NCBI GenBank assembly: GCA_029784595.1
Contig: JAJETZ010000001.1
Span: forward strand, 127,645 to 191,644
Reading direction: 5' to 3'
Length of the DNA: 64,000 nucleotides
Source of the DNA: Wolbachia endosymbiont of Meromenopon meropis
Lineage (GTDB): Bacteria; Pseudomonadota; Alphaproteobacteria; Rickettsiales; Anaplasmataceae
Of this stretch, positions 20,529-31,794 are shown in pieces. Position numbers and translations under genes: made by a program. The notes under the pieces are model-generated. The model did not search any database. It had not been told where the DNA came from and saw only the letters and a list, made by a program, of their open reading frames with translations. Every line of letters begins with the position of its first letter. Positions within the stretch are counted from its first letter, which is position 1.

Positions 20529-22162
20529 TATTATTATAAATAAACCAAATAAGAAATTTTAAATAAAATAAAATAATATTTTTTCTAAAAAACCTTCTAA
20601 TGACAATGAAAATATACTAGTCATACTACCTATGTAGTTTTCTTTAATAAAAAATAAAACCTGCATCACTCTAAATGCATAGTTTAATTTAATTAAAGAG
20701 AATCAAAAGCTACTTAGTAATTTTATTTACTTATTTTTAATTTAACATTAAAATCGTTTATTTGATAAGATATTTAAATTTCTAATTTAGAGTTTTAATT
20801 CTATCAATCGTTTAAAATATCATAAAACTTCAAATAGATAATAAGAAGTATTTTAATACTATTTTAGCTTAATAGTGTTTTTTAATTTCTGTCTATTTTT
20901 AATGAATTTCTCAAAATATTTATTAAGATTAATATTATTTAACACTAAAAATTAAGATAGCATTCTAATGCTAGTATATAAATAATTAAATATTTCTATG
21001 ATGATTCCTTTATTTTTATTCAGTTAAAATTTTAAATGCTTTATTAAAGCAATATTACGATGGATTTTAGACATCAAAATTAAACATTAGAGTAGAAAAC
21101 TCATAATGATTATTAAATATCAAATATAAGAATATTCAAGATATAGTAGAATAATTTACTTAGATTTTATCTTTTATTTTAATAAATAATTCTTTTATTT
21201 AATTTTATTTAAAAAGTTATAAGACAACTCATAAAACAAATAAGATGAGTAGAGGTTTTTTATCCAATTAGATTGTTGATAAATAATCTATTTTATGATT
21301 ATCTTCAATTTTTGACATAATTTAATTTGAATTTGCCAGCAATCAAACTTAAGTAAAAGCATCATAAAAATCACTGGACAAATCGCTCTTTATTCCTTAT
21401 GACCAAAACTCTTGTTTAAAGAGGACAATCAAGTCAAATCTAGATTGTAATAATTACAGCACCTAAAAAGTAATACTTTCTAAGTTATTAGATTCATTAT
21501 CAAATAACCTATGAAACTTTGAAATTCATTAAAATGAATGATTTATTTATCAAACTTTTTAATTTAAATTTAAACCTAAAATCTCTAGCTCTCGTCTATA
21601 TACCAAGCCGATTTTGAGTATCTCGATAATTTTTTTTTCTTTTAAATTGCCCATATTTATACTATAGTATCAGAAGTATAATATTCATTATTAAGTTTAG
21701 CGTTCTTCTATTTAAATAAATATTCCATATTCATCTCTTAATGTACTAGAGAATTCAAAAATGTAACCGAAATGCATAATATAACTGGTAATTTAAAAAT
21801 AAGACACCTACTGTATTTTACTCGTGTACAACTATTACAAATTATAACAATTTATTATTCACCTTTGTTTCCATTCTTTTATGGAAAATCGAGTAACTCA
21901 TTAAATCTGCTATTATATTAGCAATAGATAAAAATATGATGATTTTTTTTGTTTTTACTTAAATCTTACTTCTCCGTATGTAAAACGATTTATATTTTTT
22001 TATACTTCAACATGAAGTTTAATTGTATTACTAATTTAGTAAAATTAGAATAATTTATTAACTCATACTTAATACTAAAAAATAATAAATAATATTTCCA
22101 TAGCATATATTATATAATTTTAGCATTAAAAAGACTTTTTAATTTTTTGAAAGATGAACTAT
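20529..22162. other. Intergenic desert
   Basis: About 1.6 kb of AT-rich DNA between yihY and trkH without a supported gene or RNA. One copy of the 12-mer aaaaagtaatac (about 21465) is shared with the 1.58 kb repeat and with the 12.8-14.5 kb stretch, suggesting old degenerate repeat material. Confidence 0.55.
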
Positions 22163-23629
22163 TCACTTTTTGTGAAATAAAAATAAGTTTTCTATACAGA
22201 AATAGATTGGTAGTATTTCAAGTCTACCAAGAAGCATTAAAAATGACAGAAATAATTTTATTTCACTACTAAAATGAGAATAATTACCTGAAGGGCCTAT
22301 CAAGTTGCTAAATCCTGGACCAGAATTAGTAAGCGTTGCAGAAACTGCACTAATACTAGTTATAAGATCTGTACTTCCTAAATAAGATATAATCATTGAG
22401 GATATAACAAATATTAGCATATAAATTGCAAAAAACATAAATACAAAGTTAATTTCATCATCCTCCAGAATTTTACCATTATATTTCATTTGATGATTTG
22501 TGTGAGAATTTAACAAGAGGCAAAAGCGATTTCTTACAAACTTTAAAAAAATAACTAAACGAAAGATCTTAATTCCACCACTTGCAGAACCTCCACATCC
22601 ACCAATAAAGGTCAAAAAAAAAGCTAAAACTGAAATAAAGCCCCAATCAATATAATTGCAAACTATGTAACCAGTCGATGTAATAAAAGATACAACGATA
22701 AATATGCTATATCTAAATGATAATGATGTTTCTAAATTAACACTTTTGTGTAACCAAAAGTAAGCGAGTAAAAATGAAATTATTACTATCAAAGCAAAAT
22801 AAGAGATCTGTTCATCGCGATAAATGTCTGAGAAGCTTTTAATTCTTGAATAGCTAAAAAATGGTAGAGAGCCAAAAATCATAAAAATGATTGTTATTAC
22901 TTCTAGTAAAGGATCGTCATAATGCCCTATGGAATCGTTATAATTAGCGAATCCACCAGTTGATACAGATGACATTCCATGACATATTGCATCAAATAAT
23001 GACATACCAACCAGATAATAGGAAAGTATGCACAATAAAATTAAACCATAATATATTATGGCAGCATGAATCACTGCATTTTGTGTATTTGGTAGTTTTC
23101 TTTTTGTAGCATTTGAGCATTCAGAATGAAGCAAGTTATTTAAACTCAGAATTCTAAGAGTAGGAAGAACTGTAATTCCTGTAGCAATTATGCCAAAACC
23201 ACCTATACTATGTAATATTACTCTCCACAATAGTATTCCTGGAGATAGCTTTTCAACATTGCTGAATATTGTTGCTCCTGTCGTAGTAAAGCCGGATATT
23301 GCTTCAAACAAGGCATCAGCATAGTTTAAATTGTTAAGGTAAAATGGAATAGCGGCAAACAGGGATAAAGCAATCCAAGCGGATCCGGTCATTATAAAAA
23401 TCACTCGCATCCCACACAACTTACTTAATTTGCCTAAAAAAACAAGAATTGCGCCAGATGTGCAAGTGATCACAAATCCAGTTAAGAAATTTTTCCACTC
23501 ATACTTCAAATACTTATTAATAATTGCAGGAACAATCATTGTTAAACTAAAAACCAATAAAAACGCTCCAATGATAAATGCAATTGAGCGTAGTGTTTGG
23601 AAATGCTGATAATTCTTCATAGAAAACAA
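22163..23629 (-). CDS. trkH: TrkH-family potassium uptake protein
   Basis: A 488-residue K+ transporter subunit of the TrkH/KtrB superfamily. The four pore-loop (selectivity-filter) segments can be seen: SGFTTTGATIF near residue 120, SSVSTGGFANY near 222, SFITSTGYIV near 318 and TLTNSGPGFSN near 437. The membrane segments between them fit the M1-P-M2 repeats. TrkH works with a cytosolic TrkA regulator, which is not in this window. It lies 18 bases downstream of the PstS-like gene, so the two are likely co-transcribed although their functions are not obviously linked. Confidence 0.9.
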   Translation of the reverse strand: MFSMKNYQHFQTLRSIAFIIGAFLLVFSLTMIVPAIINKYLKYEWKNFLTGFVITCTSGAILVFLGKLSKLCGMRVIFIMTGSAWIALSLFAAIPFYLNNLNYADALFEAISGFTTTGATIFSNVEKLSPGILLWRVILHSIGGFGIIATGITVLPTLRILSLNNLLHSECSNATKRKLPNTQNAVIHAAIIYYGLILLCILSYYLVGMSLFDAICHGMSSVSTGGFANYNDSIGHYDDPLLEVITIIFMIFGSLPFFSYSRIKSFSDIYRDEQISYFALIVIISFLLAYFWLHKSVNLETSLSFRYSIFIVVSFITSTGYIVCNYIDWGFISVLAFFLTFIGGCGGSASGGIKIFRLVIFLKFVRNRFCLLLNSHTNHQMKYNGKILEDDEINFVFMFFAIYMLIFVISSMIISYLGSTDLITSISAVSATLTNSGPGFSNLIGPSGNYSHFSSEIKLFLSFLMLLGRLEILPIYFCIENLFLFHKK

Positions 23630-23647
23630 TATAGTAAAAAAGAAACA

Positions 23648-24664
23648 CTAAACTATATCATGCACTCTTGCCAAAACTTTTTTCATGTCCTCACTTGAAG
23701 GAGGAATCAAACCTAGTTTAGATAAGTACCCATCTTCAGCACTGATAGAACTTATAATCTCTTTAATGAATTCTCTTAATCCATCGACGATATTCAAATT
23801 TTGCCTTTTTATATAAAGGTATAGAGGCCTTGCTAATATATATTTTCCAGATGATATATTTTCATAAGTTGGCTCAATCCCAGCAATTGTACTTCCTTGT
23901 ATTTTATCTTGATTTCTGATCAAAAAACTAAAACTAAATATCCCTAAAGCATTCTTATTACTTTTTAATTTTTGTATTATTACGTTTTCATTAATTCCAA
24001 CTTGCTTATATCTTCCATCATCTCTTATACTGCCACAAATTCTCTTTCTTTCTTCCAAATTTTCAAAATTTCTTTCGAAGAATTTTGAATTTATACATAA
24101 ATATCGATCAAGCATAATTGAATTAATCAATGTTTCATATGTACCTGTATTTTGATGAGGGCCATAAATTTCAATTTCTATTTTTGGCAAGGTCTGATTT
24201 ACATCAGACCAAAACTTTTTATTATTTTTTATCAATTTATCATTTTCTTGAGAATATACAGATAAAGTTTCAAATAAATCCTTTTTCGAAAAATCAAATT
24301 TATGGCTTTGATTTGAGTTTGCAATTACAATTCCATCATATCCAATGATAATCTCTATTACTTCTTCAACTTTATTCCTTTTACACAGTTCTATTTCTGC
24401 ATTTTTTATAGAACGAGACGAAGTAACAATATCTGGTGTACTTTCTCCTATCCCTGAACAAAACATTTTGAATCCTGACCCACTTCCTATCGATTCTACA
24501 ACTGGAGTTTTAAAAGAAAATACACGATTAAAATCTTCAGCTATAAATGAAATAAAAGGAAAAACAGTTGAAGATCCAACAATTCTAATATATTTTCTCG
24601 CATCAACATTTGAAAAAGGCAAGAACAGTGTATACATAAAAATAAAAAAAAAGCCTCTAAGCAT
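23648..24664 (-). CDS. pstS: PstS-family phosphate-binding periplasmic protein
   Basis: 338 residues with an N-terminal signal peptide (hydrophobic residues ~3-16, cleavage near NVDA-RK). The mature part begins IRIVGSSTVFPF, a typical PstS start in which the Ser/Thr residues bind phosphate, and continues with a GSGSGFKMFC loop and SSRSIKNAEI. In E. coli PstS delivers phosphate to PstCAB; none of those genes is next to it here. Divergent PstS-like proteins of this kind occur as single genes in Rickettsiales. The neighbour downstream is trkH. Confidence 0.82.
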   Translation of the reverse strand: MLRGFFFIFMYTLFLPFSNVDARKYIRIVGSSTVFPFISFIAEDFNRVFSFKTPVVESIGSGSGFKMFCSGIGESTPDIVTSSRSIKNAEIELCKRNKVEEVIEIIIGYDGIVIANSNQSHKFDFSKKDLFETLSVYSQENDKLIKNNKKFWSDVNQTLPKIEIEIYGPHQNTGTYETLINSIMLDRYLCINSKFFERNFENLEERKRICGSIRDDGRYKQVGINENVIIQKLKSNKNALGIFSFSFLIRNQDKIQGSTIAGIEPTYENISSGKYILARPLYLYIKRQNLNIVDGLREFIKEIISSISAEDGYLSKLGLIPPSSEDMKKVLARVHDIV

Positions 24665-24960
24665 TATTTTTAATTGAGAATATATATCTCAATTATAATA
24701 ATAAAAAAGATTAAAATGGAAAGTTTTAATTTTCTCAATACTGATTAGTAAATTTTTCGCATTATTTTTAATATTTTTATCTAAAAAGCCTATAAACTAC
24801 TATATAAATAGTATTACTAAATAGAGTTATATAAAAACTCCCCTAACAAAGATTTTCAATTAATATTCTTCCATAACACTAACGAAATCTAATCTTTTTA
24901 AGATTTATTTTGATTTACTAAATAAATTTTAAAATTGAGTGAAAAATTCTTCATAAGAAG
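24665..24960. other. Upstream region of pstS-like gene
   Basis: About 300 AT-rich bases between the pstS start and the left copy of the 1.58 kb repeat. No gene or clear signal was found. Confidence 0.5.
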
Positions 24961-26542
24961 AAACCAAATTATAATTGTTACTTATTTTATTTTTTTTTTA
25001 TGTATTGCATGTCAAGATTCCATTTTGACTAATCTTCAATTGCGCTGAAGTACTATCAATTTTTGAAATACCACAAAAAGTAAACTGGTCAAATAGTTAT
25101 CAACTTTAGTTGAATGCATAGCTTTAATACACTGTAAAGTGTGATATTTGCTTTGTATCAAAAAGTAATACGCAGCTTTTAGAAAATTAGTTAATATACT
25201 TCCATTTTAGATATAGCTTTTTTATTACATATCAAAGCATTACTAAATTTTAGCAATATTAAATATTAAAGTTAATATGAAAACCAAACAATCTAGTTAA
25301 TAGATATATTTAAGTTTAATTGCTTAAACTTACAAAGTTTTTTGACATTAATTGCTAACTTGAATTTTTCAAATTTTATTAACTATTGCTTAAACTCATT
25401 TAATTTAAATGCCAACCTCATCGATAAGTTAAGTTATTTTAGTTTAAACACATCATTATATTTTTTTTGTAACTAAATTGCACTCTAAATTATTTAGTTT
25501 GTATTTTTTATTAAACTATTTGTTTGATTAACTTTTTTATCTAAATTTTTGCCATATATCGTATAATTCATCTCTATATTAAGTAGTTAGAGTATCTAAA
25601 TTGCTCTCATAAAACCTGTTTTTATATTTTCAAGTACATCTCTAAAAGATATTGCTTTAATTATATTATTCTCAATCACTTAACTTATTTTTTTATTTTG
25701 TTAAATGTTTCTAACTTTCTTTGAAAATTGATCTTATACTTTTCTATATTTTCTTAAATTCTTAATTTTTATGTGCAAATTTTATTTGCTTAAAATATTA
25801 AGACTAACTTATTTGTTCTCTAAATTAAGCGATGATTTTCATGTATTACATTAAGTTTTCTTTGCCTATTTTTAGGCTTCTTTTTTTTTGCTATATCAAG
25901 AGTTTAATTTAATAATTTAAAATTAAAAATCTTCTTAATATTTTTTTCACGTTTAATTTTTAAATCTTGAACTTTTAACTCAGTTGTAACTTCTTATTGA
26001 TTACAAATTTTTGTTTTTTATTTTAAGATAATATTTTTTATTAATAAAGTGTACTTCTATCAAATCTAATGAAGTTTAGGATTAATTTATATATAGCAAT
26101 ATATTCTTTTTATTTACATCTCTAATTTCTTATCAGAACTATCGTTCTACTTTACTCTTCTCAAGTTAATTTATTATCTAATTTAAATTTCAAAATATCT
26201 TGCTTTTCATTCAATTACAAATTTTTAAAATTTCTTTATTTTTTATTGATTTAGCTCCAAAAATTTTTTTGTTTTCTGCAATTTCTACAAATTTTTGTCA
26301 AATATAAAAAGCTTGAATGTTTAAATAATCCTCATTCAGATATCACAATTAAGTTAATGCACAATAATTTTTACTATTAAAAACTTTTCTTTAAATTTTA
26401 TGCATTTTAAATACATCTATTTTTTTTGTTTTAAAAATTATTATATTTTAATATTTTGAAATATAGTTGAGCTTTATTATTACTTTGAATATAACTAAAT
26501 ATTTATTTTCAAGACTCTCTTTGAAAAACGCTTTGCATATTT
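24961..26542. repeat. 1.58 kb direct repeat, left copy
   Basis: This segment matches 39630-41209 base for base along its whole length in the same orientation. The exceptions seen by eye are a T run of 10 against 8 near 24990 and one G/A difference near 25012. It contains no open frame of useful length on either strand and is strongly T-biased on the plus strand. The flanks differ abruptly on both sides. No terminal inverted repeat, target duplication or transposase was noticed. It lies between the pstS-like gene and the TPR gene. Confidence 0.93.
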
Positions 26543-27334
26543 TAGAATATCTTTGCTTTATAAAAGCGTAAAAACACACTGGGGACATTTAAAAAAATCT
26601 CGATATTTTTTAAAAAAAGAATATGAAAAATAATATTTTTCGACATTTTTCTGATTGTCATTGACAATCTTATTGTCATATTTCTTCTACAAGATTACTA
26701 CGTATAATTATAATTTATTCGTACTTTTTATTAAGTAAAGCGATTCTTATAGTTTATATCTCATATCTCAAGTTTTATTCGTCTTTCTTATGAAGAATTT
26801 ATGAAGAAACTCTAGACTTTATTTGTTATCAAACTAGAAATGTTCTATAATTGTCTCTTAAATCATTTTTATCATTGATAAAAATTTCTTTCACTTAAAA
26901 TAAAAGTGATTTATAAATGAAAATTTTACCTCAAAGAGAATATAAATGTCTTATCATAGTATATCTCTTCTCTACAGTAATATAAAAAAATAACTTCATT
27001 ATAATCTAACTAAAATAATTATTTTAAATTAAATGATTTTATAATACTTTTCTGTTTACAATTAAAGATATTCTTTTTACTTTTACTATTTAAATAATTT
27101 TAGAATTATTATTCTTGATTTAAGATAGATAAGAAATAAATAATACTAGAATTAACCAATCTAAAGAATGAATGTTTATAACAAAATAAATAGGTCATCA
27201 TAACTACGTTAAATTAAAAAATAAAGAAATCTGAATTTACACTTGATTATTTTATAACCTCTTAATTATTACATGTTTAATTATATTGATATTAATACTT
27301 AAACTAGTAACTTGCTTTTAACATTAATAGATTT
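26543..27334. other. Intergenic stretch right of the repeat
   Basis: About 790 AT-rich bases before the end of the TPR gene. It contains a 7-base stem with a 3-base loop, gattgtc-att-gacaatc, near 26653. No gene could be supported. Confidence 0.5.
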
Positions 27335-28174
27335 TTATGAAATATGCTTGTGAAATTTCATAAACTTTAGTCTTGCTTTCACTTTACATATTGGTATTTC
27401 TTTACTTACTCTCTTTGAGTTTACCAAGACGTTCAGCAGTTTTAAGTAGAATCTTGCGGCGTTTTTAAAATCTGAAAGATTATCTAAAATAACTGCTAAA
27501 TTGTACACATAAAAAATATTTTCTTTATCAAGGGAAATTGCAGCTATCATATATTTTTTAGCTTTTATATAATTTTTCTTTTTAATATAAATTAAACTTA
27601 AATTTGCCAATAAGGGAGCGTAATTTTTACGTATATCGTACAATTTTAACATTTCACTCAATGCTAGATCAGGGTTATATTCTGAAAGTATTGTCAAAAA
27701 ATTTTCTAATATATGAAAGTTATTAGGATATTTTTTCAATAGCCTTGTATAGATCTCTACAGCCTTTTTATACTCTTTGTTCAAGTAATAAATATTTCCC
27801 AATCCAATCAAAGCATTTTTATGATAAGGATATTTTATAATGACTTGATTAAGAAAATACATTGCATTCTTATTATCTCCAGATTCAAAAGAATCCTTTG
27901 CTTTCTTTAATATTGAGTATATACTAAAGTGTTTGCCAGAGCTATGTGCAACTTTGATATTAAATCTATCACTTTTCTTTTCAAGAATATCAAAGTCTTC
28001 GTATTTTTGCTCAGCTTTTATATATTTAGCAGCGTTATCAAAGATTTTTTGTATTTTTAAATGCTCACTACTAGCATGAGCAACAGGGAAAAAACTTAGT
28101 AAAGTTATAAAATAAATTATTATGCAGATAAATATTACAGATATTCTAGCGCTGTAATAACCATAAATTGACAC
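27335..28174 (-). CDS. Exported TPR-repeat protein
   Basis: 279 residues. A hydrophobic N-terminal segment (about residues 11-34) ends in AHA, a likely signal peptidase I site. From about residue 85 there are four to five tetratricopeptide-type helical repeats (for example NAMYFLNQVIIKYPYHKNALIG and KAVEIYTRLLKKYPNN), which mediate protein-protein contacts. The protein is therefore likely periplasmic or surface-associated. TPR proteins of Rickettsiales are often lineage-specific and a precise role cannot be given. It is divergent from guaB with 289 bases between them. Confidence 0.8.
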   Translation of the reverse strand: MSIYGYYSARISVIFICIIIYFITLLSFFPVAHASSEHLKIQKIFDNAAKYIKAEQKYEDFDILEKKSDRFNIKVAHSSGKHFSIYSILKKAKDSFESGDNKNAMYFLNQVIIKYPYHKNALIGLGNIYYLNKEYKKAVEIYTRLLKKYPNNFHILENFLTILSEYNPDLALSEMLKLYDIRKNYAPLLANLSLIYIKKKNYIKAKKYMIAAISLDKENIFYVYNLAVILDNLSDFKNAARFYLKLLNVLVNSKRVSKEIPICKVKARLKFMKFHKHIS

Positions 28175-28463
28175 ACTTTTTATAAAAAAATAAGTAAATC
28201 TTGTTTTCTATTGAATTGAATACCAATCCATAGTATTATGGATCTATAAAAATAAACTTGTTAATTATCCCTTCAATAAATAAAAATTTAATTAATTAAA
28301 GCAAACATATATATTGAATTAACTGGATAGCAATGTTCATAATGTGATTTTAATATTTTAAAGTGTAAGAAGAAAATCTGCTGATCTATAATTTTCACCA
28401 GTACTATTGCAATTCCATCAATTGATGTATAAGCTCTAGATTAGAGTTGTTTATGAAAAAAAA

Positions 28464-29948
28464 ATGAAACTTTGTTATTCATTTGATGATGTACTGCTCT
28501 CTCCTGCTCATTCTGACGTGTTGCCTTGTGATACGGATACAAAAACTTATTTAACAAATAGCATAGAACTCAATATTCCTCTTATATCCTCTGCAATGGA
28601 TACTGTTACCGAATCAGATTTCGCAATAGCTATTGCTCAACACGGTGGAGTAGGCTGTATACATAAAAATCTATCAATATGTAAGCAAGCGTCAGAAGTT
28701 AGAAGGGTAAAAAAATATGAAAATTGGATTGTATATAATCCGATTACAATTTCTCCAGATAAAACTGTTGCTGAGGCTGTTTCTTTAATGAAAGAATATA
28801 ATTATTCAGGCATTCCTGTGGTTGATCGATTCAAATTAGTTGGAATTTTAACTAACCGAGATGTGAGATTTATTGAAGATCAGAATATGGGTATAAAAGT
28901 ATCTGAAATAATGACAAAAGACAAACTAGTGACAGTTCGTGAACAAGAAGTGAATAGCACCTCAGCAATGAAATTGCTACATGAAAATAGAATAGAAAAG
29001 CTTTTAGTTGTAGATGAAAACTCTTGCTTTATAGGACTCATTACAGTTAAAGATATTGAAAAATACAATAGAAATCCCAATTCATGTAAAGATAGTAAAG
29101 GTCGACTTAGAGTTGCTGCCGCAATTGGTACTGGAAAAAAAGATGGTATAGAAAGATGCGAAGCTTTAATTCAAGAAGAAATTGATGTTGTTGTTGTAGA
29201 TACTGCTCACGGTCATTCCGAAAATGTCATTAATACCATTAGAGAAATAAAAACTATGTACCCAAACACACAGCTAGTTGGTGGTAATATTGCAACAAAA
29301 GAAGGTGCTGAAGCATTAATTGATGCTGGAGCTGATGCAGTAAAAGTCGGTATAGGGCCTGGATCTATCTGTACAACTAGAATAGTTACAGGTGTTGGTG
29401 TGCCGCAATTTTTCGCGATTCAAAATGTTGCAGAAGTGTGTAAGGTAAGAAAAGTAAGATTGATTGCTGATGGCGGAATAAAATATTCAGGAGATGTTGC
29501 AAAGGCCATTGCAGCTGGCGCTGACTCTGTAATGATTGGTTCACTTTTTGCTGGCACTAACGAAAGTCCAGGAGAAGTCATTATGTACAAAGGTAGAGCA
29601 TACAAATGTTATCGAGGAATGGGTTCTGTTAGCGCAATGAAAAGAGGTTCAGCAAATCGTTATTTTCAAAATAAAGACTTAAAACTAAAATTAGTTCCAC
29701 AAGGAGTAGAGGGAAGAGTTCCATTTAAAGGTCCTGCTGCTGGGGTAATTCATCAATTAGTTGGCGGATTACGAGCTGCAATGGGATACACTGGTAATAA
29801 GAGCATAGAGGAAATGAAGAAAAACTGCAAATTCGTTACAATTACTACATCTGGACTTAAAGAGAGTCATGCTCATGATGTGATTATCACTCAAGAGGCT
29901 CCAAATTATACTTATCAAGTATTTGATTTACCGAATGATCCAAAATAA
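28464..29948 (+). CDS. guaB: Inosine-5'-monophosphate dehydrogenase
   Basis: A 494-residue IMP dehydrogenase, the NAD-dependent first committed step of GMP synthesis. The TIM-barrel catalytic domain is split by two CBS domains (about residues 85-205). The catalytic loop GPGSICTTR has Cys303, and the flap-region motifs [10 protein letters not shown] and [11 protein letters not shown] are present. Length is normal. The start ATG is preceded by an A-rich stretch without a good Shine-Dalgarno. A 32-codon frame overlaps the stop and continues downstream. A decayed mla operon follows about 1 kb further on. Confidence 0.96.
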   Translation: MKLCYSFDDVLLSPAHSDVLPCDTDTKTYLTNSIELNIPLISSAMDTVTESDFAIAIAQHGGVGCIHKNLSICKQASEVRRVKKYENWIVYNPITISPDKTVAEAVSLMKEYNYSGIPVVDRFKLVGILTNRDVRFIEDQNMGIKVSEIMTKDKLVTVREQEVNSTSAMKLLHENRIEKLLVVDENSCFIGLITVKDIEKYNRNPNSCKDSKGRLRVAAAIGTGKKDGIERCEALIQEEIDVVVVDTAHGHSENVINTIREIKTMYPNTQLVGGNIATKEGAEALIDAGADAVKVGIGPGSICTTRIVTGVGVPQFFAIQNVAEVCKVRKVRLIADGGIKYSGDVAKAIAAGADSVMIGSLFAGTNESPGEVIMYKGRAYKCYRGMGSVSAMKRGSANRYFQNKDLKLKLVPQGVEGRVPFKGPAAGVIHQLVGGLRAAMGYTGNKSIEEMKKNCKFVTITTSGLKESHAHDVIITQEAPNYTYQVFDLPNDPK

Positions 29949-30033
29949 AATTCTTTTTGAAAAATTTTACCAAGATATCTCACATGAGGTTGTAACGGTA
30001 ATCCTGCCGCCGTTTAAAGAGGTGCAAAATTAA
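29935..30033 (+). pseudogene. Short codon-like frame overlapping guaB stop, probable gene remnant
   Basis: An ATG at 29935 overlaps the last 14 bases of guaB in another frame and runs 32 codons to TAA at 30031. The part at 29970-30025 is clearly richer in G and C than the surrounding DNA and encodes HEVVTVILPPFKEVQ. This looks like the start of a formerly translation-coupled gene whose rest has decayed in the 1 kb that follows. The family is not recognised. The same bases can form aacgg/ccgtt, so an RNA hairpin is an alternative. Confidence 0.4.
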
Positions 30034-30990
30034 TTAAAAATTAAAAAATCATTCTAGTTAAGACAGAAAGGGATATAGTTTGATAACTAAACAATGTTTA
30101 ACTCGTAATTTTTTCTTCAAAGTTTGATAATTTTAACTTTTGAAAAAAGTTAGTAATTTTAATTACTAAATCAATAAAATTTTATTTTTAAATAAAAATC
30201 AGATTTAGTTAAAAACTAAGAAAATTCATTTTTTCTTTTGTATTTTTTTTCTTTAAGTAAAAGATCTTTACTTTCGATCAAAAAAGGGAATTATTTTTTT
30301 TAGCATTTAAAGTACAATAAAACGTCACATTGCTCTTAACACAAGTTTAAATTTAAAAAGGGTACAGAGTATGGAATTAACCTGATACACAGAATTGTTA
30401 AATAAATAAACAGTTTCCGTATAAACGTACATCTCTCTATTTTGTTATATGTATTTTTGCATGCAAATTTAAGTTTTACCCTGAGTCGACACTGTATCTA
30501 GAATCTTTATCACTAAGATATAAAATAAATACATCAAAGAGTTTTTTTAATTATTTACAAATAAATGACTTTATATAAGCTTGCTTGAACTTCTATTATT
30601 TAGAGGAAAATATAATTCAATTACGAAGATGTAATGTGAATATAACGTAAAAATAAATTATGAAATATAGATATCAATCTTAGTATTTTAACTATTTAAA
30701 ACCAGTACAGATTAAAACTAAACAATAGTTTTATTCTTATAATTAAAAATTATACTATGAAATAGTTTTATGAAATTTTTGCACTAGGAGGAGTGTTTCC
30801 TCTCATAAAGAATTCAAAGCATATTGAATTTAAAGAGTATCTTAACTATACTACAACACGTTAAAAGTTGATAAAAATTTTCAATGAAACACTCTAATTC
30901 ATAAATAAAATAGATGCAAAGTGAGCTATTTTAACGTAAAAAGTATTAAAATAATTGGTAGGTATTTTATATTTAGTCTATTAATTTAAG
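30034..30990. other. Intergenic stretch with degenerate repeat
   Basis: About 950 AT-rich bases between the guaB remnant and the mlaE pseudogene. The section at about 30360-30520 has a less skewed composition and broken frames and may be former coding DNA. 30565-30700 belongs to a degenerate repeat also seen near 50050 and 59420. A small gagga/tcctc inverted repeat sits near 30786-30800. Confidence 0.45.
30565..30700 (+). repeat. Degenerate intergenic repeat A, copy 1
   Basis: The core tatataagcttgcttgaac is followed by an AT-rich tail with gaaatatagatatcaatctt. Copies at about 49990-50170 and 59385-59560 share the core and the order of the flanking blocks with many substitutions. Confidence 0.5.
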
Positions 30991-30999
30991 CCTGGTAAC

Positions 31000-31750
31000 T
31001 CTCATTAAGTATTTTTTATTCAATCTTTATATCGCTACTTTCATATTGTTTAAACAACATAGCAAAATAAATTATAAAAATAGACTTTTTCATATTGCCA
31101 ATCGTTAAACTAAATAGATATTTTTGTGGGAGCGCAGTAATAGTCTTACACAAAGTAGCCTTAAAGTATTCAATTAATCAATCAGGAACAAGCAATATCT
31201 ATAAACTTATTACAATTGTTATCATTAATTATCATTAAAGAGATAGGTATTTATTTTATAATCGGTTTAATAATAATGGTAAAAAAATGGCTGGATATCA
31301 TCAAAATTGCAGCAGAAAATTGGTACAATGCTCTCGTGTCACTGAGCAAATATGAAAAAGTACTTACAAAAACACCTCAAAATAATATCAGCCCTTTTAA
31401 ATATACTTAATTGCACCAAAGATTTTAACTTCAATCATAGAGTATTTCTCCATTCTTGCAATATATACAGATCTAACAGGAATATTCGGTGGATATATTA
31501 ACTGCACTTTTTGAATTCAATCATAATTTGAATATATATAAAACATACGGTTCAGTTTTTCTATATAAACGATTTTATTACTAGATTGGTAAAAGCAACT
31601 GTTTTTTTTGGACTAATAATTTCTATCTCAAGTTGCTATTATGCTTTTTCTCATTGTAGAAAAGGCGCTCAAAGAGTTGGGTATTGCTCTATAACATCAG
31701 CTTGTCTGTTTATTACATCTATATTGACTATAGTAGTACAAGCTACATGA
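31000..31750 (+). pseudogene. mlaE: mlaE (lipid-transport ABC permease) pseudogene
   Basis: The three plus-strand frames together spell most of an MlaE/YrbE permease, which moves phospholipids between the inner and outer membranes with MlaF. Pieces in order are: ILPIV with GSAVIVLHK (about 31092-31150); LSLIIIKEIG (about 31220); AAENW/GTM and RVTEQI, which read AAEIGTM-RVTEQI once two small indels are corrected (about 31310-31350); LIAPKILTSII with TDLTGIFGGYIN (about 31408-31503); and the C-terminal LVKATVFFGLIISISSCYY with GAQRVGYCS (about 31590-31690), to TGA at 31748. Frameshifts and stops are numerous. The upstream limit is approximate. Confidence 0.85.
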
Positions 31751-31794
31751 TTAATTTGATACATAGATGATCCCATAATATATAATATCATTAT

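Noticed and set aside
24345..24677. 110-codon plus-strand frame
   Set aside because: Antisense to the N-terminal half of the PstS-like gene.
24961..26542. The 1.58 kb repeat as an insertion sequence
   Set aside because: No transposase frame, terminal inverted repeats or target duplication could be seen.
31216..31410. 64-codon open frame
   Set aside because: It is one of the three frames of the mlaE pseudogene, not a separate gene.
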